From NCBI GenBank assembly GCA_001789205.1, contig MFYT01000071.1, positions 1 to 64,000 on the forward strand: a DNA stretch of 64,000 nucleotides, read 5' to 3'. The stretch comes from Candidatus Raymondbacteria bacterium RIFOXYA2_FULL_49_16. Its GTDB lineage: Bacteria; Fibrobacterota; OXYB2-FULL-49-7; XYB2-FULL-49-35. Positions 9,452 through 20,040 of the stretch are shown piece by piece (positions within the stretch are counted from its first letter, which is position 1; each line of letters begins with the position of its first letter). The position numbers and the translations under genes were made by a program. The notes beneath the pieces are model-generated. The model was not told where the DNA came from and searched no databases. It saw only the letters and a list, made by a program, of their open reading frames with translations.

Positions 9452-10438
9452 ATGAAATTCAAATTAGGGCTGTTTTTCGTATGCATACTCTCCTCATTTG
9501 TGTTCTCTCTTGACCAGGAACTGACCTCCCTGTTCAATGATCTCATCAAAGGCGACACGGTAAAAGGCGCCAAAGTTGTCGCGGTCATGCCCTTCAAGTG
9601 CGCGGGAAAAGGCGTTACTGAGGACAACGGCCGTTCTGTGGCCGAATTCGGCGTGGTGGCCTTGCAGGCAAGCGGTCAATACACGCTTGTCGAACGTACT
9701 GAACTTCTCAAGGCAGTTCAAGAGATACAGCTTGCCCAGACCGGACTCATGAGTGATTCCGCTGGTCTCCAGATAGGGAGGATGGTGTCCGCCAACCGGC
9801 TTGTTCTTGGCACGGTTTCAGATATATTCGGTAAACGGATGATTTCCGCACGAATCGTAAAGACCGAGACAGGTGAAGTGCTTTCCAGCGCATCAGTCAC
9901 TGTGCCCGAAAAGGACCTTGCACAGTTCACAAAAAAGTTGCTGGGCGAAAAAGGACAGGTTTCAGCCACACTTTTCCGTTCGGCTTTGGTTCCCGGTTGG
10001 GGGCAGCTATATACCGACCACCCCGTCAAAGGCGGTATTTTCCTCACAGTCTTTTGCGCTACTGCTGGATACCTGGCATACTGCATCAACGCGGCCTCAC
10101 AGGCAAGGAACGAAAGCGATACATATAATAATTACCTGAATTCTCCGGAATGGCAGCAGGACGCGATCGATACTCTTACGGCCCTTCAAGTGGGTATCGA
10201 CGATGCGGCTATCCAGAGGGTCGCTGGTTTTTACAAACTAAAACAGGACAGCCTGTACCAGGTGTATTCTGATAAATTCGACAATGCTCTTATTGCCGGC
10301 CTTATTATGGGCGGTGTATGGGCATTGAATCTTGCGGACGCGGCGCTTATTGGCGTCAGGGAAAAAAGAGACTTCAATTTGTATTTTAGCAGCACGCCGT
10401 GCGAACCAATTCACGTGCAACTCACCTTCAGGTTTTAA
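9452..10438 (+). CDS. CsgG/FlgO-like domain plus DUF5683-type envelope protein
   Basis: The signal peptide is about residues 1-19 (MKFKLGLFFVCILSSFVFS). Residues about 40-165 resemble the CsgG/FlgO-type domain: VVAVMPFKC, then LVERTELLKAVQEIQL, then LVLGTVSDIFGKRMISARIV. The second half begins with LVPGWGQLYTDHPVKG, the hallmark of DUF5683, followed by hydrophobic segments (GGIFLTVFCATAGYLAY and ALIAGLIMGGVWALNLAD). It probably sits in the envelope and may help assemble or export surface material. The next gene begins 32 bp downstream and encodes a giant lipoprotein, so the two may work together; this is inference. Confidence 0.7.
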   Translation: MKFKLGLFFVCILSSFVFSLDQELTSLFNDLIKGDTVKGAKVVAVMPFKCAGKGVTEDNGRSVAEFGVVALQASGQYTLVERTELLKAVQEIQLAQTGLMSDSAGLQIGRMVSANRLVLGTVSDIFGKRMISARIVKTETGEVLSSASVTVPEKDLAQFTKKLLGEKGQVSATLFRSALVPGWGQLYTDHPVKGGIFLTVFCATAGYLAYCINAASQARNESDTYNNYLNSPEWQQDAIDTLTALQVGIDDAAIQRVAGFYKLKQDSLYQVYSDKFDNALIAGLIMGGVWALNLADAALIGVREKRDFNLYFSSTPCEPIHVQLTFRF

Positions 10439-10470
10439 ACCGAAGGACCCGGAAAGTATGAGGTGATCGT

Positions 10471-13400
10471 ATGCGGCCCAAACTATTCTCCCGTTATAGG
10501 CTTATTGGATTGTCAGCTCTTATTCTCGCAATTGCCGTTCTGTTGTTTTTTCTTTCCTGCACCAAGGAAGCCAGGCCAACAAGCCCGGTTGATGTCAGCG
10601 ATGTAGGCCAGCTTTTGACCAAAAGTTCAATTTCCGGGACTGTGCACGATAAAAACGGTCTGCCGCTTGCGGGTGTGGCTGTTATCACCGATACCTTGGG
10701 CTATGCGGGTTTCACGGATTCTTCAGGCAATTATTTTATTCCCCGTGTGCGTACGGGCGTGTACGACTTGCAGTTTGTCCGCTATAAATATCTCGACACC
10801 GTTTACCGGAACATTGAAGTGGGAGTGGACCAGCAGGTGGAGGTCGATCCAGTTGCCCTGAGCTATTTTGCCTGCAAGATCACCGGCAAGGTGATGGCAG
10901 GCGGTGTGGCAAAGCGTGGCGCAGGCGTTGGCGTGGCCAACCAATCCGTTACCGCCTTCACCAACCTCAATGGAGATTTTACCCTAACTGACGTTGACCC
11001 TTCCGGACGGACTGTCATCGCCGTGCTGGGTGAAACAGGATTTGGCGAAATTGACACTATCATGCAACCGGGCGACAGCCTGTATATTGTCATCAACCTG
11101 GACATGGCCGGTGGGTCCGTAAGCGGCACACTCTACGATGCCTCGGGCAATACTGTTGCCAACACCGTGGTGCAGGCCTTTGATACCAGTTTGCAGGTTT
11201 TCACAGACAGTTTGGGCGTATTTGTTTTGGACAACATTCCCAGCGGCCAGCCCGTGGAAGTCCTTTCCGGACTTTATTCAGGCATAGCAGGCCTGACTGT
11301 TTCCGAAGGAAGTCAACTTACCGGACTTGAATTGAAACCATTGCCCGTGGTTTCGCAGGATGGTGTCATTATTGGGTATCGCTACTATGTGGTTCCATTG
11401 AGCAGTGGTGCCATAAAATCCGCCGCGGGCCAGGGATCACGAAAAAGCATGGCTGCTTCTGATTTTCCCGTGGAAGCGCGCATCTTCAGTGGCGCTGATA
11501 AAATCTCCTGTTTTATCTGGGACCTGAACAATGATAACGTGTGGGACACGCTTTCCAATTCACCAATGATGGTCATACCCCAGGGACCGGACAGCCAGGT
11601 TGTCGGGTATGGTGTTGTCACTCTCAGTGGCGATACGGTTGCCAAGGCGTTTATCACAATAAAGCGTGTTTCCGACAGGCCTGTGGTGGTGCTTGCCAAT
11701 CAGCCTATTTCAATAGCGCCACGCGATCTGGCAATGCTTGCGGGAAAAGCGATCTGCCTGAGCGGCGGCATACGCTCGTATGCCTGGGATTTTGACGGCG
11801 ACGGCGTTTTCGACTGGACAAGACCTGACATTGGTACGGTCATTCACCGGTATTTTACTTCTGGTACATATACCGCGATATTCAAGGTCGTTTCCGCATC
11901 AGGGGTCGTGGTACTCGACACTATTCAGGTTCTGGTACTGGGCGCGCCAGTGACCCTTCCACAGGGCACACTTCTTCCTCCTGAGATTATTGCGCCTTTG
12001 GCAAACGACACTGTTCCTGCCATTTTTACACTCCGATGGAACTCGAGCAGCGCTGGCGCTTCGTACAATGTATTGATTAATTCTTTTTCACCCCCCGAGA
12101 GCGTTTTTACAATGGTGGTGTCAGATACCGAATGCGCTATCGCAGGCCTGCAGGGCGGCATGAGATATTTTGTACAGATTGAGGCGATATTGGATGACAG
12201 CGTGAGTAAAAGTCTCTCCCGGAGCATTGTCATTGGCGATAAACCGTTGTTTATGGCAGGATCGTATGTTCCAACAGATACCGTCACCGACGATAGCGTC
12301 ACGCTTTCATGGCAAGCCGTAAATCCCATGGCCGGGGCCATGACCTACGCGGTCTATTTCGGCACTGACATGCCGCCAAGCCTTGTTGACTTCAATGTGC
12401 AAAATGCTTCTCTCAAGGTGAAGCCAACCGGAGGCTGGATCGACGGCATCGAGTATTATTGGCAGGTTGAAGCGCGCAACAGTGCGGACACTGCCATGAG
12501 TCCGGTGCTTCAGTTTGTCCATCAGACAAGCCTTAGCAATGACGCGTTTCTCGTTGGGCTCACGATTTCCACAGGTACTCTTTCTCCAGCCTTTGATTCG
12601 TCAGTCAGCGCGTATTCTGACACGGTCTCCAACAGTGTTGCCAACATCACAGTGACTCCACAGGCCCATCATATTGAGGCAACTATAACAGTGAATGGTA
12701 CGGCTGTTCTGTCGGGCAATGCTGCTCCGGCAATCGCGTTGCCTGTGGGCGATACCACGATAACTGTTCAGGTAACTGCGGCTAATGGCATCACACAGGC
12801 AACCTATACCATTATCGTGCACCGAAAAAGTCTTGATGTTGCGCTCGATAGTCTGATACCTTCAGCAGGCGTGTTTGATCCTGTTTTCAATGTTGGCGTC
12901 ATGACCTACGCAGACACAGTGCCATGGGAAACAGACAGCATCAAGCTGATCCCATATGTGCGCCATGCTGGTGCGTCTCTTACCGTGAACGGCATACCTG
13001 TAATCTCGGGCAATACTTCGCCGAATATAGGGCTGGTCCAAGGCGATAATTCTATCATCGTAGCGGTTGTTGCGGAAGATACAGCCGGACATGCGATATA
13101 TACAGTGACTGTCACCCGCAACAAGAGCACTGACGCGGGACTAGCCAATCTTCTTGTTTCAGCCGGAACTCTTGGTCCGGTCTTTGACACCGCGACTCTT
13201 GCGTATGTCGATACTGTGCCCAATAACGTTGATAGCATCAACGTTACACCATTGGTACGTCAGGACAGCGCCTTGATGACTGTAAACAGCGTGCCAATCG
13301 TCTCAGGAAGCCCGTCCGCCAATCTACCGCTGTTGGTTGGCAATAATACCATTACCATATCAGTGACTTCTTGGGACGCTGCGGTGAACCGCAGTTATAT

Positions 13401-15555
13401 CATTACTGTTTATCGCAGGCTCAGTACGGACGCTGCGCTGCTAAACCTGGCAATATCAGCAGGCGCGCTTTCCCCAGCGTTCGATTCAACGGTACTGCAG
13501 TATACGGATACGCTCCAAAACGTTGATTCCACTTGCAGCGTGACACCTTTTACAAATTATACGGCAGCCACGGTTACGGTCAACGGCATTGGTGTTGTAT
13601 CAGACAATCCTTCGCAGGCCATTTCTTTGCCTGTTGGTAACAGCGTTATCATGGTACGTGTATTGGCCGAGGATACGACTATCCAGCGTAATTATGTCAT
13701 TGATATTCACCGGAAAAGCCGCGACGCCTTTTTGTCAGACCTTAACATAACAGCGGGTACTCTTGCGCCGGTTTTTACCACGGATTTATTTGCCTATGTT
13801 GATACGGTCGATGATACGGTTACCAGTGTCAGACTGACCCCCACAGCGCAACAGGCCAATGCCACTATTTTCGTGAACAGCGTTCCCGTGTTATCGGGTA
13901 ATGCTTCTGCTGTTCTTCCTATTATCACCGGTGACAACCTCTATACCATCGAGGTCTTTGCCGAAGATACCACTGATGGGGGCGTACCTGATACGGCTGT
14001 GCACAAGACGTATACTGTCAGCGTTACACGTCTGCCAAGTTCAAATGCCAGACTGGCTGGCCTCACACTTTCAGATGGAACATTGTCTCCGGTTTTTGAT
14101 TCGGACACTGTGCTCTACAACGTTACCGTAGCCTCGGGTGTTGACAGCATTTCCGTGACAGCAACCGTTGAACACGATAGCGCACGCTTGATGATCAATG
14201 ACGTAGCAGCAGTCTCTGGCGCGGCAACTCAAAACTATCCGTTGGTGTATGGGTCGAATACTGCCTGTGTCCTGATTGAGGTAATGGCTGAATACAGTGA
14301 GATGACCTGTTTCTACCAGATAAGTGTGTACCGGCAGCCGGTACAACCGGTTCTCAGCAGTCTGGCGGATACGGTTATTGAACCAGGCGGATTTTTTAAC
14401 ATGCTATACCTGGATGGTATTTATACAGACCCGGATGTTACCGATGTCCATCAGATCACCTGGGTATGCTCCTTATGGTCAGGCTTTGGAGCGACCCAGG
14501 GAATTACCGCGTTTCTTGATACCGGAGTCTCGTTTCCTGCAATTGCCTTTAATGCACCAGTCGGCGCTGGTCCCTGGTATGGCCGCGACACTGTACGTAT
14601 CATTGCGCAGGACGCATTTGGTTTAAGCGACACAGCTACAATGGTCTACGCCATGGCTGGTTCCCGGCAAATAAACACCGGCAGCGCCTACTCATTTAAT
14701 TCCCTCGCCTTCCCCTCATACGATATTGGATATGCTGGCGGCGGCATGGGTGAAATATGGAAGACCTCTGACCATGGACTTTCGTGGTCAATCCAGTCAA
14801 GTGGAGAGGTAATGGACATTCAGAGCGTCTTTTTCCTCGATTCTCTGCGCGGCTGGTTTGTAACCACTGCGGGCCATTGCAGGCGCACGGTCGACGGAGG
14901 TCTCAACTGGCTGCCTGCGGATAGCGCTATTCCAACCCAGGAGGCGCTCAACGATGTTCATTTCTGTGATTCACTCCATGGGTATGCGGTTGGCGAATAT
15001 ATAGGCCTGAATAAGATGATTTTCCGCACTTCTGATGGAACACATTGGCAGGTGGCTGATGATTCAAACCGTATCATGATGACCATGAACGGGGTATGGG
15101 CTTTTTCACCAGACACTGCCATTATGGTCGGTAATGCGGCCATGATCTGGCGGACCGTGAATGGCGGGGTTGACTGGACATTCATTAACAGCGGTGCGAC
15201 CGGCGAAAACCTTATGAGTGTCTTTTTTATCGGCGATACCGGATGGATCGTTGGCCAGGCAGGTTATTATTCCAAGTCAGTTGACCGTGGTCTCACTTGG
15301 GTACGGAGCAGCTTTACCGGATTTGGCCTCACAAGCGTCCATTTCTCAGACACACAGAATGGGTGGTGCAGCGGCTGGAACGGTAACACCGCGATCCTCT
15401 ACCGCACCTCAGACGGCGGTGCTTCGTGGACAGGCGTGCCCAGTTTTTCAAACCAGGTCAGGTCTGTGGTTGGGTTTGGCGCCTATGATGTCATTGGATC
15501 ATATACGGGCGGCGTACAGCGCTACATGGTGCAACTGAATCCAACATATCCGTAA
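10471..15555 (+). CDS. 1694-residue multidomain surface lipoprotein
   Basis: The N-terminal signal ends LLFFLSC with Cys30, a lipobox. Then come three carboxypeptidase-regulatory-like sandwiches (about residues 50-110, 130-190 and 213-270), a PKD-like segment with SYAWDFDGDG (about 432), two Fn3-like domains (about 510-690), and six cadherin-like beta-sandwich repeats of about 98 residues starting near nt 12532, 12828, 13129, 13423, 13717 and 14038 (pattern ..AGTLSPVFD...Y.DTV). The C-terminal part is a Ycf48/BNR-like propeller (about 1400-1694) with repeats such as WKTSDHGLSW and YRTSDGGASW. It has no sorting domain, so it is probably anchored by lipid. Function unknown; surface binding or carbohydrate interaction is plausible. 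It converges on glnS with 5 bp between the stops. Confidence 0.8.
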   Translation: MRPKLFSRYRLIGLSALILAIAVLLFFLSCTKEARPTSPVDVSDVGQLLTKSSISGTVHDKNGLPLAGVAVITDTLGYAGFTDSSGNYFIPRVRTGVYDLQFVRYKYLDTVYRNIEVGVDQQVEVDPVALSYFACKITGKVMAGGVAKRGAGVGVANQSVTAFTNLNGDFTLTDVDPSGRTVIAVLGETGFGEIDTIMQPGDSLYIVINLDMAGGSVSGTLYDASGNTVANTVVQAFDTSLQVFTDSLGVFVLDNIPSGQPVEVLSGLYSGIAGLTVSEGSQLTGLELKPLPVVSQDGVIIGYRYYVVPLSSGAIKSAAGQGSRKSMAASDFPVEARIFSGADKISCFIWDLNNDNVWDTLSNSPMMVIPQGPDSQVVGYGVVTLSGDTVAKAFITIKRVSDRPVVVLANQPISIAPRDLAMLAGKAICLSGGIRSYAWDFDGDGVFDWTRPDIGTVIHRYFTSGTYTAIFKVVSASGVVVLDTIQVLVLGAPVTLPQGTLLPPEIIAPLANDTVPAIFTLRWNSSSAGASYNVLINSFSPPESVFTMVVSDTECAIAGLQGGMRYFVQIEAILDDSVSKSLSRSIVIGDKPLFMAGSYVPTDTVTDDSVTLSWQAVNPMAGAMTYAVYFGTDMPPSLVDFNVQNASLKVKPTGGWIDGIEYYWQVEARNSADTAMSPVLQFVHQTSLSNDAFLVGLTISTGTLSPAFDSSVSAYSDTVSNSVANITVTPQAHHIEATITVNGTAVLSGNAAPAIALPVGDTTITVQVTAANGITQATYTIIVHRKSLDVALDSLIPSAGVFDPVFNVGVMTYADTVPWETDSIKLIPYVRHAGASLTVNGIPVISGNTSPNIGLVQGDNSIIVAVVAEDTAGHAIYTVTVTRNKSTDAGLANLLVSAGTLGPVFDTATLAYVDTVPNNVDSINVTPLVRQDSALMTVNSVPIVSGSPSANLPLLVGNNTITISVTSWDAAVNRSYIITVYRRLSTDAALLNLAISAGALSPAFDSTVLQYTDTLQNVDSTCSVTPFTNYTAATVTVNGIGVVSDNPSQAISLPVGNSVIMVRVLAEDTTIQRNYVIDIHRKSRDAFLSDLNITAGTLAPVFTTDLFAYVDTVDDTVTSVRLTPTAQQANATIFVNSVPVLSGNASAVLPIITGDNLYTIEVFAEDTTDGGVPDTAVHKTYTVSVTRLPSSNARLAGLTLSDGTLSPVFDSDTVLYNVTVASGVDSISVTATVEHDSARLMINDVAAVSGAATQNYPLVYGSNTACVLIEVMAEYSEMTCFYQISVYRQPVQPVLSSLADTVIEPGGFFNMLYLDGIYTDPDVTDVHQITWVCSLWSGFGATQGITAFLDTGVSFPAIAFNAPVGAGPWYGRDTVRIIAQDAFGLSDTATMVYAMAGSRQINTGSAYSFNSLAFPSYDIGYAGGGMGEIWKTSDHGLSWSIQSSGEVMDIQSVFFLDSLRGWFVTTAGHCRRTVDGGLNWLPADSAIPTQEALNDVHFCDSLHGYAVGEYIGLNKMIFRTSDGTHWQVADDSNRIMMTMNGVWAFSPDTAIMVGNAAMIWRTVNGGVDWTFINSGATGENLMSVFFIGDTGWIVGQAGYYSKSVDRGLTWVRSSFTGFGLTSVHFSDTQNGWCSGWNGNTAILYRTSDGGASWTGVPSFSNQVRSVVGFGAYDVIGSYTGGVQRYMVQLNPTYP
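12532..14340 (+). repeat. six cadherin-like beta-sandwich coding repeats
   Basis: Six successive units of roughly 295-320 bp inside the giant lipoprotein. Each begins with a charged residue plus A.L..L and AGTL(S/A)P.FD, and ends with Y.I.V.R. They match the cadherin-like beta-sandwich domain pattern. DNA divergence is high, so recent expansion is unlikely. Confidence 0.75.
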
Positions 15556-15560
15556 AGGCG

Positions 15561-17249
15561 CTAGGATTTTTTTTCGATTTTTGCCCAGGTATCGCGCAGG
15601 GTCACTGTGCGGTTGAATACGGGCTTTCCAGGTTTTGAATCAAACTGATCGGCATTGAAATATCCCAAGCGTTCAAACTGCCATATGGAACCGGGCGCGG
15701 CCAATGCCAGACCTGGTTCAAGTTTGCATGTAGGAAGTATCTCAAGCGAATTGGGATTAAGGTGCATCTTAAAATCATTTCCTTCAGAAACATTGTCAGG
15801 GTCGGGCACCTTGAAAAGATAATCGTACAACCGGACCTCTGCGTCAACAGCATGCTGGGCCGAAACCCAATGTATGGTTGATTTGACCTTACGGCCGTCG
15901 GGCGAATCGCCGCCGCGGGTCGCAGGATCGTAGGTGCAGTGTACTTCGGTCACTATACCGGTCGCGGGATTTTTAACCACGCTTACGCATGTAATAAAAT
16001 AGGCGTATCGCAGACGAACCTCGGTTCCCGGGGAGAGCCGGTAGTATTTTGGCGGCGGTATTTCCCTGAAATCGTCCTGTTCAATAAAAATGACCTTTGA
16101 AAAAGGGACCTTTCTGGCGCCCGCAGCCGCATCTTCAGGATTGTTTATGGCGTCAAGCTCTTCTGTCGCAATATCGGGATAATTATCAATGACGACTTTC
16201 AGCGGCCTCAGGACCGCCATTGCCCGTGGTACGCGCTTGTTCAGGTCTTCGCGCAAACAAAACTCAAGAAGCTGCATGTCAATAATGCTGTCGCGTTTGG
16301 CAACGCCGATGCGTTCGCAGAAGTTTCGGATTGCCTCGGGCGTATAACCGCGTCTGCGCATTGCTGAAAGCGTGGGCATGCGCGGGTCGTCCCAGCTTTT
16401 TACATGGCCGCCTTTTACCAGTTCGAGCAGTTTGCGCTTGCTCATAACCGTATAGGTCAGGTTAAGGCGGGCGAATTCAATTTGGCGCGGATGATAGATG
16501 CCCAGCGCCTGCACAAACCAGTCGTAGAGCGGCCTGTGGTCCTCGTATTCAAGCGAACAGAGCGAATGGGTGATTTCTTCAAGCGAGTCGCTCTGGCCGT
16601 GGGCGAAATCATACATGGGATATATGCACCAAGTATCACCAGTCCTGTGGTGGGGTTTGTGGATTATCCGATACATGACCGGATCGCGCAGATTGATATT
16701 GGGTGAGGACATATCGATTTTGGCCCTGACTACTTTAGCACCGTCGGCAAACTCACCCGCGCGCATGCGGGAAAACAAGTCCAGGTTCTCTTCAATAGAA
16801 CGGTTTCTGAAAGGGCTTTCCCTGCCAGGCTGGGTGAGTGTGCCCCGATATTCCCGGATCTGGTCAGCGGTCAGGTCGTCTACATAGGCTTTGCCTTTGG
16901 TAATAAGCGCTACGGCGAATTCATAGATCTTTTCAAAATAATCAGACGCATAAAAAAGCCGGTCTTCCCAATTAAACCCAAGCCACCGGATATCCTCCAT
17001 AATGGCGCCGACATATTCGGTCTCTTCCTTGGCTGGATTGGTATCATCGAACCTGAGGTTTGTTTTTCCGCCGAATTCTTGCGCCAGACCAAAATCGATG
17101 CAAATGGCTTTGGCGTGGCCAATATGCAAATACCCATTCGGTTCCGGAGGAAAACGGGTATGCACTTTGGTAAAACGGCCTTTTGTCAGATCTTCTTTGA
17201 TGGCATCGCGTATAAAGTTTGTGGTCTGGGGGGTCTCTTTTTCAGTCAT
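15561..17249 (-). CDS. glnS: glutaminyl-tRNA synthetase
   Basis: Class I aminoacyl-tRNA synthetase that charges tRNA-Gln. The HIGH signature appears as [12 protein letters not shown] near residue 40, and the KMSKS-type loop as [20 protein letters not shown] is diagnostic for GlnRS/eukaryote-like GluRS. The C-terminal anticodon-binding barrel ends ..[12 protein letters not shown]. The ATG at 17249 is preferred over an in-frame ATG at 17318 that would extend into gltX; the gap to the gltX stop is 4 bp, so the pair is co-transcribed. GlnRS is absent from many bacteria, which instead amidate Glu-tRNA-Gln. Confidence 0.92.
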   Translation of the reverse strand: MTEKETPQTTNFIRDAIKEDLTKGRFTKVHTRFPPEPNGYLHIGHAKAICIDFGLAQEFGGKTNLRFDDTNPAKEETEYVGAIMEDIRWLGFNWEDRLFYASDYFEKIYEFAVALITKGKAYVDDLTADQIREYRGTLTQPGRESPFRNRSIEENLDLFSRMRAGEFADGAKVVRAKIDMSSPNINLRDPVMYRIIHKPHHRTGDTWCIYPMYDFAHGQSDSLEEITHSLCSLEYEDHRPLYDWFVQALGIYHPRQIEFARLNLTYTVMSKRKLLELVKGGHVKSWDDPRMPTLSAMRRRGYTPEAIRNFCERIGVAKRDSIIDMQLLEFCLREDLNKRVPRAMAVLRPLKVVIDNYPDIATEELDAINNPEDAAAGARKVPFSKVIFIEQDDFREIPPPKYYRLSPGTEVRLRYAYFITCVSVVKNPATGIVTEVHCTYDPATRGGDSPDGRKVKSTIHWVSAQHAVDAEVRLYDYLFKVPDPDNVSEGNDFKMHLNPNSLEILPTCKLEPGLALAAPGSIWQFERLGYFNADQFDSKPGKPVFNRTVTLRDTWAKIEKKS

Positions 17250-17253
17250 GGTT

Positions 17254-18711
17254 TCACCGTATGGATCGTACATAGGCGACCGCTTGTTTGATCCGTTGCA
17301 CGCAGCGGTCTTTGCCAATCAAGGCCATTGATTCGTACAGAGGCAGGGAGGTCTGCGATCCGGTAATCGCGACCCGTACGGTCATAAGCGTGGACCGGGC
17401 GTCGAGTCCGCTGGTGTCCGTATATATGCGGATGCATTCTTCAAAATCTTGCGCTGTCGGTATTTTTTTGCCAAAGGCGTCGATGGCCTTGGCCAATGCC
17501 GAAAGCGTGTCTTCAACCTGTTTTTTGTTTGTTTCTTTTGTAATGAAATCATTGGCGGTATATTCGAGTTCAGTCTTAAAAAACATATCGGTCCAGACAT
17601 TGAATCCAAGGCCGATTTTATGCCGTTTTTGCACTTCAGACATAATGGGAGAGAGGTGGCGCGCTGCAAAATCAATGGTGTCCTTCATGTACTGAATATA
17701 TCCGTCGAGTGAATAGCCCCTGATGTATTCTTCGTTGAGGGTTTTCAGCTTTTCCAGGTCAAAGACCGGTGATGAGGTTGAAATTCGATCCAAAGAAAAA
17801 CCATTAAGCATGTCACTGATGGTGAAACGTTCGCTGGCGCTGCCCGAAGAATACCCGAGCAGTCCCAGAAAGTTGATGATCGCCTCTTTGGTATACCCGG
17901 CTGCCCGAAACCAGTTGAGCGATACTGGGTTTTTCCGTTTCGAAACCTTGGATTTGTCCGCATTGCGCAGCAGCGATAGATGGGCGAACTTGGGCATGTC
18001 CCAGCCAAAGGCCTTGTAGAGCATTACATGCTTTGGTGTCGATGGTATCCATTCTTCGGCGCGAATGACATGGCTAATCCGCATCAAATGGTCGTCAACC
18101 ACATTGGCCAGATGATAGGTGGGGAAACCGTCTGTTTTCAGCAGGATTTGGTCATCGATTTCAATATTATTATAAGTCACATCCTTTTGCCGTATTTCAT
18201 CGAAGAATGTGGTTGTTTCATTGTTGGATTTTTCAACTTTGAGACGTATCACGTGTGGCTCTCCGGCATGTGCGCGCTTACCGGCCTCAGTTGGGTCAAT
18301 TAAGCGGCAACAGCCGTCGTATCCGAGGTTTTTCTTTTCAGCTTTCTGTTTCTCCTGCATTTTGGCAAGACGTTCCTGGGTACAGAAGCAAAAATAAGCC
18401 GACCCCTTCTCAACCAGCTGCATCGCGTGCTCTTTATAGATAGGCAGCCGTTCGCTCTGGCGATAGGGTCCAAAAGGACCGCCAATATCAGGTCCTTCAT
18501 CCCATTCAAGCCCCAGCCATCTGAGCGCCTTGAAAATGGACTCCTCGCTTCCAGGAGTGCAACGGGTCTGGTCAGTGTCTTCGATTCTCAGAAGGAATTT
18601 GCCATTGGCGCTATGAGCAAGACAATAGTTGAACAGTGCGGTGTAAGCTGTTCCAACATGAGGTTCGCCGGTTGGAGACGGCGCTATTCGTACGCGTATA
18701 TTTGAAGCCAT
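17254..18711 (-). CDS. gltX: glutamyl-tRNA synthetase
   Basis: Class I synthetase of 485 residues. It starts with [20 protein letters not shown], whose [11 protein letters not shown] is the HIGH-containing signature of bacterial GluRS, and has the KMSKS-type loop [12 protein letters not shown] near residue 250. The C-terminal half is the helical anticodon-binding region. With a separate GlnRS encoded immediately downstream this enzyme is probably discriminating, but specificity cannot be read safely from the sequence. A propeller-like secreted protein gene lies 67 bp upstream on the same strand. Confidence 0.93.
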   Translation of the reverse strand: MASNIRVRIAPSPTGEPHVGTAYTALFNYCLAHSANGKFLLRIEDTDQTRCTPGSEESIFKALRWLGLEWDEGPDIGGPFGPYRQSERLPIYKEHAMQLVEKGSAYFCFCTQERLAKMQEKQKAEKKNLGYDGCCRLIDPTEAGKRAHAGEPHVIRLKVEKSNNETTTFFDEIRQKDVTYNNIEIDDQILLKTDGFPTYHLANVVDDHLMRISHVIRAEEWIPSTPKHVMLYKAFGWDMPKFAHLSLLRNADKSKVSKRKNPVSLNWFRAAGYTKEAIINFLGLLGYSSGSASERFTISDMLNGFSLDRISTSSPVFDLEKLKTLNEEYIRGYSLDGYIQYMKDTIDFAARHLSPIMSEVQKRHKIGLGFNVWTDMFFKTELEYTANDFITKETNKKQVEDTLSALAKAIDAFGKKIPTAQDFEECIRIYTDTSGLDARSTLMTVRVAITGSQTSLPLYESMALIGKDRCVQRIKQAVAYVRSIR

Positions 18712-18778
18712 TGTCGTACCGTGAGTTAAGTGTGGATTAAAATAGGTTTAACAGACGTTCTATTTCAAGAAGAAGATT

Positions 18779-19957
18779 CTAGTTTCTTCTCTCAAAGACC
18801 CTGATCTGGCCGGTAAAATCGTCCCTGAAAATGAGGGCCTTGCCATCATCGGTGTTCCTCAGCAGCGTCTCTTTTGTTTTAAGCTCCAAGGTCTGAAGCA
18901 ATTCTCCTGAAGAAAACGAATAGACAATAAAATCCCTGCGCGCGCCCTGGATGGTGAATATGTATTTCCGGTCTGAAGAGGGAATGTTCAATTCAGTCTG
19001 TGTAAAGTAGGACGATTGCGGGTAGAATTTTCCGTCTCCCGAGAAAATGGCCGTGCCTGCCATAACTGTACGTGAATCGCCGGAAAAATAACCAGGACCA
19101 TTAAAAGAGGCCATTGCATTAAGAAAGCCATACCGGAAAACGGAATTTCCCACAATAAGGAATTCGCGCGAAGGTGAAAGTTCAATATGGTCCGAGGCGT
19201 ATGGCATTTTTGTGTAATTCTGGATTGAATTTGGGAAATTGTGAAAGAGGAACAGATTGTCGCCAACCTGCATAATCGTTTCACGCGGGCCGGCAAAGAG
19301 CGGCGCGCCGATAAAGGCGAAGGTGCGTTTTTCAGAGGCAATGGCGCCGATCATGTCAGTGGCCTCGCAGGGAATTTCCGCAAGACCGGGAAAAATATAC
19401 GCAGCAAACGCGGGGAAAAGACGGTACAGAGTGGCGCCATCGGGAGAAAAAACAAGCCGCTGGTTTTTTATGTATTGTTTAAACAGCAGGGGGTTTTGGT
19501 ATGGTTCGAGTGAGGAACGGACATCATAGGTATAGCCAGCGGGTTCGTCGTATCCCCTGCGCTGGCTTTCCACCCGGTTACGCTGGAGGTCCCAGACCAC
19601 AATCCAGCTTTTTAATGGCGCTGACTGGCCGGGCTCAAACAGGTAGTTATCGGTCACCAGGTAGCGCTCGTCAGGAGAAAAAACAAAATAAATATGCGTT
19701 GGTCCGGGAAGATCTGGATAGGGGGGGATCCAGGCCGTAAAACGGGAACGCAGTACATAGTCACCGGTTTTTGTGTTCACAACGTCGAAACTGTTGTTCT
19801 CTCCCCGCGTGACAAAATACGTTCCCGCCGGACTTACAACTGATTGGCGGTCCGGTGTATTGAAAAAGTTCCCGATTCTGAGTTCGTCGAACACAGACCC
19901 CGCGATAGAGGGCAGGGAAAGGGCGCAGAGCAGAAGCATGCCAGCACAACGACGCAT
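18779..19957 (-). CDS. secreted WD40/propeller-like protein of unknown function
   Basis: The signal peptide is MRRCAGMLLLCALSLPSIAG. The mature part repeats a beta-propeller style pattern: SPAGTYFVTRGENN, SPDERYLVTDNYLF, SPDGATLYRLFPAF, SPSREFLIVGNSVF, SSDRKYIFTIQGARR and DDGKALIFRDDF. These look like blades of a WD40/lactonase-type propeller. No catalytic motif is evident. It lies upstream of gltX on the same strand and diverges from the nitrilase-like gene across 83 bp. Function unknown. Confidence 0.6.
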   Translation of the reverse strand: MRRCAGMLLLCALSLPSIAGSVFDELRIGNFFNTPDRQSVVSPAGTYFVTRGENNSFDVVNTKTGDYVLRSRFTAWIPPYPDLPGPTHIYFVFSPDERYLVTDNYLFEPGQSAPLKSWIVVWDLQRNRVESQRRGYDEPAGYTYDVRSSLEPYQNPLLFKQYIKNQRLVFSPDGATLYRLFPAFAAYIFPGLAEIPCEATDMIGAIASEKRTFAFIGAPLFAGPRETIMQVGDNLFLFHNFPNSIQNYTKMPYASDHIELSPSREFLIVGNSVFRYGFLNAMASFNGPGYFSGDSRTVMAGTAIFSGDGKFYPQSSYFTQTELNIPSSDRKYIFTIQGARRDFIVYSFSSGELLQTLELKTKETLLRNTDDGKALIFRDDFTGQIRVFERRN

Positions 19958-20040
19958 GGGTACAAAATACGATAATTTTGTGGTGGATTTCCTTGTTTTC
20001 GATGGTATATTTTATTTGTTACCAAAAAGGAGAAACAGTC

